From Ignavibacteriaceae bacterium (lineage in GTDB: Bacteria; Bacteroidota; Ignavibacteria; Ignavibacteriales; Ignavibacteriaceae): 23,621 nt of DNA. How positions within the stretch are numbered: position 1 is the stretch's first letter; each line of letters begins with the position of its first letter. Of this stretch, positions 15,878 to 21,359 are shown one piece after another. Position numbers and translations under genes: made by a program. The stretch is from assembly GCA_023231105.1 (NCBI GenBank), contig JALNWB010000049.1:1-23621 (forward strand). The letters run 5' to 3'. The notes under the pieces were generated by a model. That model saw nothing but the letters and a program-made list of their open reading frames with translations. It was not told the origin of the DNA and ran no database searches.

Positions 15878-15909
15878 TTTCCATGCGAAAGTGAGCGAAA
15901 CTTTCCATG
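15878..15909 (-). repeat. Direct repeat CATGGAAAG x2 upstream of the kinase promoter
   Basis: Two exact 9-mers (CTTTCCATG on the plus strand, at 15878-15886 and 15901-15909) lie 23 bp apart start to start, about two helical turns. They are immediately upstream of the predicted -33. Between them GAAAGT and ACTTTC form an inverted repeat. The arrangement is that of a tandem activator-binding site. Confidence 0.5.
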
Positions 15910-15972
15910 AGACTATGAAATCTGCTTGAAATTAAATGAGGTTTAGTTATTCGAAATAGAAAATTGAATTTT

Positions 15973-17136
15973 TCAGAAAAAAACTTTTGCCACATCGAGC
16001 AGTAAAGAAGGTTTGTTCCACAAAGCAGTTTTGAATAATGTTCCAAGCGTTCTTTTTTCCATCGGAATTTTTACAAATGCGTTGGCGATATCATTAAATT
16101 TTTCATCGGGGAAATTATAAATTCCTTCTTTTATTCTATTGAAGATGTGATGCCGTTTCCCGAGCCGGTCATTCCAGGCTTTGTCATAAGTTAAAACATG
16201 ATCAAGCTTATTCATCTTAACAGCTTCCGCAGCAATTCTACCGGCAATGCTTCCGCCGATCATTCCGCTTGCTATTCCGCCACCGCTTAAAGGATTAACC
16301 TGTCTTGCCGCATCACCAACAAGCATAATTCCAGGAGCAGAAATTTTATCCAACGTAAGACCGCATGGAACGCCGCCGGCAATTCTTGTTAAAACCGGAG
16401 CTTCCGGATAATGTTTCAGCATAAAATCATCAAGATATGATTGAGCAGATTTTTTCTTTCCGATTAAACCACTAATACCGATCCCGATGTTCGCTTTGTT
16501 ATTTCCTTTTGGGAAAATCCAAAGATACCCTGAAGGAGAAATATTTATTCCAAAATAAAAATAAAGCGTGTCTTGAGCAACCGGAATGTTGGCAGCTGTA
16601 ATTTGCACAGCGCTTTCCATGTCGCGAAAATCAACGTGAGTTTGTAATCCTGCCCAACGACCAACGCGCGATTCCACACCATCGGCGGCAATTACAATTT
16701 TGGCGTGAACTTCTTTTTGCTCACCCTGGTATTCGTATTTAACTCCGCAGACTTTTCCATCTTCAATTAGTAATCCGTTTACGTAAGTTCGCGTAACGAT
16801 TTCTGCACCTGCATCCGCAGCTGTTCGCGCAAGTTCATAATCAAACAAACGCCGCTCTAAAACAAAAGCGACATCATTCAATTGAACAGTTATCTCAGAC
16901 TCGTTTGGAGCTACAAATGAAAATTTGTTAATCTTTGAAGCAATCCATTTTTCATCTTTAGGAATAAATTCTTCGATACCGGCTTTAGCAACAGCTTCGC
17001 CGCAACGAACCGGGTAGCCGACATCTCTATCTTTTTCGAGCAGTAAAACGGAAATCCCTTTTTCGGCAGCACTTCTTGCAGCTATAGAGCCTGCGGGTCC
17101 TGCGCCAACAACAATTATATCATAAATATTTTTCAA
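15973..17136 (-). CDS. Geranylgeranyl-reductase-family FAD oxidoreductase
   Basis: A 387-residue flavoprotein. The dinucleotide fold GAGPAG (11-16), with E34 ending beta-2, binds FAD. YPVRCGEAV (41-49) carries C45, the conserved Cys of archaeal-type geranylgeranyl reductases. The second FAD motif GDAARQVNPLSGGGI lies near 275-290, and the substrate-channel motif YLWIFPKG near 205. The family hydrogenates the double bonds of isoprenoid chains (archaeal lipids, chlorophyll and menaquinone side chains). A candidate electron donor, a 2[4Fe-4S] ferredoxin, lies at 19537-19761. The start is TTG 17136, since no ATG in frame precedes the FAD motif. The promoter -7 element TATCTTTG is 26 nt upstream. 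The product in this organism (quinone or lipid) is not determinable here. Confidence 0.88.
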   Translation of the reverse strand: MKNIYDIIVVGAGPAGSIAARSAAEKGISVLLLEKDRDVGYPVRCGEAVAKAGIEEFIPKDEKWIASKINKFSFVAPNESEITVQLNDVAFVLERRLFDYELARTAADAGAEIVTRTYVNGLLIEDGKVCGVKYEYQGEQKEVHAKIVIAADGVESRVGRWAGLQTHVDFRDMESAVQITAANIPVAQDTLYFYFGINISPSGYLWIFPKGNNKANIGIGISGLIGKKKSAQSYLDDFMLKHYPEAPVLTRIAGGVPCGLTLDKISAPGIMLVGDAARQVNPLSGGGIASGMIGGSIAGRIAAEAVKMNKLDHVLTYDKAWNDRLGKRHHIFNRIKEGIYNFPDEKFNDIANAFVKIPMEKRTLGTLFKTALWNKPSLLLDVAKVFF

Positions 17137-17162
17137 ATCAATTTTTCTACAATTACTTTAGG

Positions 17163-17170
17163 CAAAGATA
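17163..17170 (-). promoter_or_regulatory. Promoter -7 element for the reductase
   Basis: TATCTTTG on the minus strand is an exact TAnnTTTG match, placed for a leader of about 20 nt. The -33 region, about 20 nt upstream, reads TTTATG, a poor TTTG. The call rests on the -7 element and its position. Confidence 0.45.
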
Positions 17171-17296
17171 AAAATTTATTTCCCTTTTACATAAATTTTT
17201 CACTGCTTCTTTTCCTTTTACTTTTCTTTACGGCAATTATTAAGTAATTTTAAATGTTCAAGAACCAATTTCAATCAGTATTAAAAAGAAAATTAG

Positions 17297-18151
17297 ATGA
17301 GCGCTTTTACACCACAGGATGTTGCAAATTATTATGACCAGACGGAAAACCATTACAGGCGCTTCTGGAAATTAGAGAAAAGCCTAAGTCTGCATTACGG
17401 CATCTGGAGTGAAGGAATAAAAAATTTACACGAAGCCGTACTTAACACCAATACGCTTCTCGCCAAACTGGGCGAAATAAAATCAACCGATGTTGTACTT
17501 GACGCCGGATGCGGTGTCGGCGGTTCGGCAATTTATCTGGCGAAAAATATAGGCTGTAAAGTTTCAGGCATTACGTTAAGCGAAAAACAAGCCGAAACTG
17601 CAACGGAGTTCGCCAAACAACATGGGGTAAGTAATCTCGCGTCATTTCATGCGATGAATTACACAGCTACATCGTTTGCTAATAATTCATTTGACGTTGT
17701 GTGGGCAATTGAAAGTATGCAGACTGCCGTTAACAAATCTGATTTTCTAAAAGAAGCAAAAAGAATTTTAAAACCCGGTGGAAAAATTGTTATTGCCGAT
17801 TGTTTCAAGTCGTACGATTATCCTTTTGAAAAAAACAAATTGATGAATCTCATGTTTAACGGTTGGGCGGTTTCTGATGTTCTGAGTTCGGAAGAATTTA
17901 TCAATAAAGCGAATCAATTTGGATTTACACTCGAGAAAGAACAAGATGTTACCAAAGAAGTTTATCCATCCGTTGTAAGATTTTTTTTCGCGGCGTTTTG
18001 GGGAATGTTTGGGACTTTTCTCTATAATACTTTCGTAAAAAAAGCGAGCTATTTTTCAAGAGTTCATTACAAAACGGGAATTGCACAATTTTTTGCTTAC
18101 CATAAAAAACTTTGGACGTATAACTTGTTAGTGTTAAAATGTGAAAAGTAG
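17297..18151 (+). CDS. SAM-dependent methyltransferase, tocopherol/sterol-methyltransferase-like
   Basis: A 284-residue class I methyltransferase. Motif I VLDAGCGVGGS (67-77) and post-I GCKVSGITLSEKQ (about 86-98) fit the small-molecule methyltransferase pattern. DVVWAIESMQTA (motif II region) and LKPGGKIVIADC (motif III) complete it. The N-terminal YYDQTENHYRRFW...LHYGIW block is shared with gamma-tocopherol, sterol C-24 and related isoprenoid methyltransferases, so an isoprenoid or quinone substrate is plausible; no closer assignment is possible. The C-terminal part is aromatic and hydrophobic (RFFFAAFWGMFGTFLYN), which may form a lipid-facing lid. It is divergent from the isoprenoid reductase, with 160 bp between them. 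The TAG stop is the end of an AAAGTAG heptad, and the array continues downstream. Confidence 0.85.
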   Translation: MSAFTPQDVANYYDQTENHYRRFWKLEKSLSLHYGIWSEGIKNLHEAVLNTNTLLAKLGEIKSTDVVLDAGCGVGGSAIYLAKNIGCKVSGITLSEKQAETATEFAKQHGVSNLASFHAMNYTATSFANNSFDVVWAIESMQTAVNKSDFLKEAKRILKPGGKIVIADCFKSYDYPFEKNKLMNLMFNGWAVSDVLSSEEFINKANQFGFTLEKEQDVTKEVYPSVVRFFFAAFWGMFGTFLYNTFVKKASYFSRVHYKTGIAQFFAYHKKLWTYNLLVLKCEK

Positions 18152-18221
18152 GCAGTCAGCAGAATGCAGTAGGCAGTCAGCAAGCGGCAGTAAGCAGTTC
18201 GCAGTAAGCAGTTGGCAAATA
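18138..18221 (+). repeat. Heptanucleotide array, core unit GCAGTNN (10 units) plus two AAAGTNN-like units
   Basis: From 18152, the base after the methyltransferase stop, to 18221 the sequence reads in unbroken 7-mers all beginning GCA. Seven of the ten are GCAGTNN (GCAGTCA and GCAGTAA each twice; GCAGTAG, GCAGTTC, GCAGTTG once), with variants GCAGAAT, GCAAGCG and GCAAATA. Upstream in the same register are AATGTGA and AAAGTAG, which encode the protein's last residues and stop. No spacer and no net inverted symmetry are seen, so this is a tandem array, not a terminator. Confidence 0.9.
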
Positions 18222-18242
18222 ACATTCATTTAAAATTTAAAC

Positions 18243-18329
18243 TCAGATATATTTTTGAGGATTCTTTAATATATCGCCTAATAGTCTTCCAACTTCTTCA
18301 GATTGGTTTAAACCAGACTTGAGTCTCAT
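18243..18329 (-). other. Possible 28-residue ORF or gene remnant
   Basis: ATG at 18329 opens MRLKSGLNQSEEVGRLLGDILKNPQKYI and stops with TGA. It lies 21 nt after the HNH stop on the same strand. The tail SEEVGRLLGDILKNPQKYI looks protein-like, but no ribosome site is convincing. A second frame just upstream (MENNETQVWFKPI) breaks off where this one becomes plausible, as if one gene were frameshifted. A 12-bp palindrome TGGTTTAAACCA (18304-18315) lies inside. It could be noise. Confidence 0.25.
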
Positions 18330-18350
18330 TATTTTCCATATCTAAGTCAG

Positions 18351-19517
18351 TTATTTTAGAAATGAAGTGAACTTCATAAATTCTTTCAGTTCGTCAATTC
18401 TAAATGCTGTCTTACGTTTGTGAATTATTGAATGACAATTTGGGCAAACAGGTCGCAGGTCTTTTATTGGATCGACTTCATAGGTTTTTCCAACAGTAGC
18501 AACTTGTTGTAAATGATGAACATGAATAAAATCCTTGCCAATTTGTCCGTATGTTTTTTCAAAATTGAAACCGCAAACGACACACGAATAACCATAGTGT
18601 TCTATACATTTTTTTCTAGTAAATGGATTTCTTTCATACTTGGTCAATGTAACTTGGTTTGGTGTTCCTTCTATATATGTTTTTTGTGTTCCATTCTCGA
18701 ATGGTATAAACGGATTATGTCTAATTTTTTGTGTTGTAAGAAAGTCGAACCACAATGCTTCGAGTTCGTCGACAAGCTCAGGTCTTATTGAAATACCTGA
18801 TGCTTGAGGTGTCCAACTTTGCTCAGCCAGTTTTCCCATTTTTAAAATGTCAAGAGTCAAAATGAGTTCTTTTTCTGGGTTGAGCAAAACTTCAAAGTCT
18901 ATGTCAATATAATAAGCTTCTTTATTTTCTCCACTCCAATGTCTTCCGGGAAAAGAGGTTGTAGTTGCAAAACCAGCTCCTATAATTCCTTTTGGTTCTG
19001 TTCCAACTTTAACTAAGAAAATTCTTTCGCCAGGTTTAATTGATTTTGTATTTCCACAACTCCACCTAAAAGAACACTTACCTGTAAGGTCAACTTGTTC
19101 AACACTTTCCTCAATATTGTCCCAAGTCCATCGTTTAGGGTTCCATACAACTAGATATGTTTTGTTTTTAGAGGAATGCGTTAGGAAACCAATGGCCCTT
19201 TTTAAATTTTCATTCATTCTCCAACCATTTTCGGAATCATATGGACCTATTAAACTAAAATATGCAGGTGCCTTTTTACGTCCATCAAAATACATCTCCG
19301 GAATAAAAGATAAATATTCAGAAAAGGCTTTTCCTATTTTTCTAATTTGTCCACTAGCAACGACTGGGTTAGGATTAAATGGTGAAATTATTTGAGCCAA
19401 TTCCTTTGCTGTTGCGCTAGAATGTGGTAATTCATACAACAGATCAAGAATATCAATCTGCTTTGCAGATAAAGAATTATTTATTGCGTCTTTGTATTGT
19501 TCTACTGTTATTTCCAT
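18351..19517 (-). CDS. EVE-like/HNH endonuclease, predicted modification-dependent (type IV) restriction enzyme
   Basis: A 388-residue protein. An N-terminal helical, winged-helix-like region (about 5-95) carries KQIDILDLLYELPHSSATAKELAQII. The middle (about 120-257) has the pattern of EVE/PUA-like modified-base readers: YLVVWNPKRWTWDNI, RWSCGNTKSIKPGERIFLVKVG, KGIIGAGFATTTSF. The C-terminus is a complete McrA-type HNH: C312, C315, H334-H335 (HVHHLQQV) and C358, C361 (PVCPNCHSIIH), with H366. Readers of this class joined to HNH nucleases cut DNA bearing modified bases and act without a partner methylase, and none is adjacent here. ATG 19517 with GGAAAG upstream is preferred to GTG 19529. By eye it uses fewer CCG/CGG/GCG codons than its neighbours. 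It lies between the reductase and its likely ferredoxin, which suggests insertion. Confidence 0.82.
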   Translation of the reverse strand: MEITVEQYKDAINNSLSAKQIDILDLLYELPHSSATAKELAQIISPFNPNPVVASGQIRKIGKAFSEYLSFIPEMYFDGRKKAPAYFSLIGPYDSENGWRMNENLKRAIGFLTHSSKNKTYLVVWNPKRWTWDNIEESVEQVDLTGKCSFRWSCGNTKSIKPGERIFLVKVGTEPKGIIGAGFATTTSFPGRHWSGENKEAYYIDIDFEVLLNPEKELILTLDILKMGKLAEQSWTPQASGISIRPELVDELEALWFDFLTTQKIRHNPFIPFENGTQKTYIEGTPNQVTLTKYERNPFTRKKCIEHYGYSCVVCGFNFEKTYGQIGKDFIHVHHLQQVATVGKTYEVDPIKDLRPVCPNCHSIIHKRKTAFRIDELKEFMKFTSFLK

Positions 19518-19518
19518 T

Positions 19519-19543
19519 GTGCTTTCCACTAACCACCTACCTT
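19519..19543 (-). repeat. Possible decayed heptad array at the ferredoxin stop
   Basis: On the minus strand the ferredoxin ends in AAGGTAG, with TAG as its stop codon in the same register as the clear arrays. GTGGTTA and GTGGAAA then lead into the HNH ribosome site. The match to NNAGTNN is poor after the first unit, so this may be chance. Confidence 0.3.
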
Positions 19544-19761
19544 GCCTTCACCCCGTTTTTATTGAACTTTATCACCTCTATCGGACAACTCCAAACGCAC
19601 TTTGAACAATTCGTACAACGTTCATCTATGATAAAAATTTCTGCTTCTTTCAATTCGATGGCATCTTCGGGACAAACACCAACACAACATCCGCAGAAGT
19701 CGCATTTGTTTGGAAGAATCTCTATCATCAGTTTACCGTTTTTTGCCTGGCGGAAGTTCAT
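19537..19761 (-). CDS. Small 2[4Fe-4S] ferredoxin
   Basis: A 74-residue protein with two complete cluster-binding motifs, CDFCGCCVGVCP (about 20-31) and CTNCSKCVWSCP (about 49-60), each CxxCxxCxxxCP. This is the clostridial-type low-potential electron carrier. Two starts are possible: ATG 19761 (MNFRQAKNGKL...) and ATG 19728 (MIEILPNKC...). The shorter form is closer to the usual ferredoxin N-terminus, and neither has a strong ribosome site. It is a good candidate electron donor for the geranylgeranyl-reductase-family protein on the same strand. In Methanosarcina acetivorans such a reductase depends on a ferredoxin encoded next to it. Here the two genes are separated by the HNH gene and the methyltransferase. 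The TAG stop lies in an AAGGTAG heptad. Confidence 0.9.
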   Translation of the reverse strand: MNFRQAKNGKLMIEILPNKCDFCGCCVGVCPEDAIELKEAEIFIIDERCTNCSKCVWSCPIEVIKFNKNGVKAR

Positions 19762-19770
19762 GTTTAGTAT

Positions 19771-19798
19771 AAAGTAATAAGTAGAAAGTTAAAAGAGC
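19771..19798 (+). repeat. Heptanucleotide array, unit AAAGTNN (4 units)
   Basis: Four consecutive 7-mers read on the plus strand: AAAGTAA, TAAGTAG, AAAGTTA, AAAGAGC. The array lies in the leader or promoter region of the minus-strand ferredoxin and so is antisense to it, unlike the arrays at 833 and 18138, which are in sense with their gene. Same unit family. Confidence 0.65.
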
Positions 19799-19850
19799 TA
19801 TTTAATTAATTTGACGACTCAAAATAAGGAATTTCAAAATAGAATAATCA

Positions 19851-19884
19851 GAAATGACATCACGACTTGGCGTGATGCCATTTC
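19851..19884 (-). terminator. Stem-loop after the outer-membrane barrel gene, likely terminator
   Basis: GAAATGACATCACG (19851-19864) and CGTGATGCCATTTC (19871-19884) pair at 13 of 14 positions with a 6-nt loop. It starts 12 nt after the barrel gene stop on the minus strand. The tract after it in that direction is only moderately T-rich (TGATTATTCTATTTTG). Identical 10-mers ATTTCAAAAT lie on both sides (19831-19840 and 19880-19889). Confidence 0.6.
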
Positions 19885-19896
19885 AAAATTATTAAA

Positions 19897-21348
19897 TTAA
19901 AATTTCCACTTAGAATCAAATGCGAAGGAAACTCTCTTTGCACTTTTAGGCATAAAGAGATACTGGAAATCTGGTGTGCCGCCGTTAAGTTCTAATAAAC
20001 CGAAATCAAGTCCAATGCCGCAGCCCCAACCGAATTTATCAAACCCGCCAAATGAAAAACCGGTACGAAATAGAAACCAATTGGCGGGAATCCATTCTGT
20101 GCCAAGAGAAAGACGCGGCTTTTTACTGTTCCGGAGTTGATCATTGAAGCCTTGATTATAATCTGCAACAACTAACATTTTACCGGGAAAAGATCCTTTC
20201 AAAAATTTATCTAATTGAAAAGAAACTCCAACATGCATAGCTGAAGGAAGTGAAGTTTTAATTGCATCAATAAATTTGCTTTCATTTTTTCCGGTCAGTC
20301 TATCACCTAAATTTTTTGTCTGATTGGTGTCGGATAAATTAGTTATTAGCACTTCTGAGTTTGCCTGAAACTCTGCTACATTTTTCTTCCAGTTTACACT
20401 GCCCAGATCGGTAAACGAAAGTCCGACTGACCAGACCTCATTAATCTTTCCCCAAAAACCAAAATCAAATCCAAACCCTTTGCCTGCAGGTGAAGGAAAT
20501 GGACCTGGTGAGGCTTTCGTTTTAGTTGAAGAAGAATCGAAGCTGTACTCAACTCCAAAATCCGGTGAGAAAGATGAATGCGCCATGAAATCATTTTTAA
20601 TGGTAAGGGCATTATGCGCACCGGTGGTAAATTGGCTGTTCATTTTATCTAAACCGACGTAGAAAAATCCGGAAACAAGATTTAGAGAAAATCCAAAGTT
20701 GAAATCTTGAAATACTTTTGGTAAAATTTTTACTCCGTGCGCCCATGAGAGAGAATATTTTCTTAACCACCATGCTTGCAATTTTGTATCATTGAAATTA
20801 AAAACATCTCCCGGCGTATTTCCATTCATTAAAAGTTCAACTAATCCTTTTGGAAAAGTTACGTTGGAACCAAACACATCGTTTATTGCTAAAGTATAAA
20901 CTCCGGCTGCCGCACTCGGTTTATAGGAAATTGCAAAAAGAGTTACTTGTAAATCAGTTTGAAATGTTCCGCCGTCGGAAAATAAATTTGTCAGACGCGT
21001 TTTATCATCGGCTGTCAGATATTTACCGACTTTTTTACCGTCGGCATTAACGGAACTTTCTCCAAAGAAATAATTAAACTCATCCACAGACAAGAAATTT
21101 GTTCCGACTTTCATTCCAAGCTGCGGTAACGGAAGCACGGTAATAATTTCCCAATTTCTTGTAGTGTCTTTTCGATTAAGAATTGTTGCAGGGTTGGTTC
21201 CTAATCCGCCTAAACCCTTTGATGCGGCAGTATAGGTTTTCCCCATCGCAACAGAGCGGGCATCGGTTATACCAACAGAGCCGGCTGATTGAGCGGAAGT
21301 ATAAAAAGAAAAAAGTAATACGGTTGCAGTTGTTAAAATTGTTTTCAT
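19897..21348 (-). CDS. DUF5723-like outer-membrane beta-barrel protein
   Basis: A 483-residue protein with a signal peptide (MKTILTTATVLLFSFYTSAQS). The mature start, GSVGITDARSVAMGKTYTAASKGLGGLGTNPA, is the FadL/PorV-like signature of DUF5723 proteins in Bacteroidota (surface barrel with an NPA-like plug segment). Many alternating hydrophobic strands follow, with DFGFWGKINEVWSVGLSFTDLGSVNWKKN and late strands LFRTGFSFGGFDKFGWGCGIGLDFG. The protein ends in KWKF, a C-terminal Phe as in barrels. Its ribosome site TAGGAG includes the TAG stop of the lipoprotein gene upstream (11 nt gap), so the two are translationally coupled. It probably forms an outer-membrane channel or scaffold acting with that lipoprotein. 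The ligand is unknown. Confidence 0.82.
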   Translation of the reverse strand: MKTILTTATVLLFSFYTSAQSAGSVGITDARSVAMGKTYTAASKGLGGLGTNPATILNRKDTTRNWEIITVLPLPQLGMKVGTNFLSVDEFNYFFGESSVNADGKKVGKYLTADDKTRLTNLFSDGGTFQTDLQVTLFAISYKPSAAAGVYTLAINDVFGSNVTFPKGLVELLMNGNTPGDVFNFNDTKLQAWWLRKYSLSWAHGVKILPKVFQDFNFGFSLNLVSGFFYVGLDKMNSQFTTGAHNALTIKNDFMAHSSFSPDFGVEYSFDSSSTKTKASPGPFPSPAGKGFGFDFGFWGKINEVWSVGLSFTDLGSVNWKKNVAEFQANSEVLITNLSDTNQTKNLGDRLTGKNESKFIDAIKTSLPSAMHVGVSFQLDKFLKGSFPGKMLVVADYNQGFNDQLRNSKKPRLSLGTEWIPANWFLFRTGFSFGGFDKFGWGCGIGLDFGLLELNGGTPDFQYLFMPKSAKRVSFAFDSKWKF

Positions 21349-21359
21349 CGTTCATTCTC

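Noticed and set aside
18138..18221. CRISPR array at the GCAGT repeats
   Set aside because: Units are 7 bp with no spacers and no cas genes nearby, so it is a tandem repeat.
18304..18315. TGGTTTAAACCA palindrome as terminator between convergent genes
   Set aside because: There is no loop and no T-run on either side. It could be an operator or chance.
18351..19761. HNH-ferredoxin block as an IS element or intein/homing unit
   Set aside because: There is no transposase, no terminal inverted repeat and no split host gene. The HNH protein carries a reader domain, not a homing architecture.
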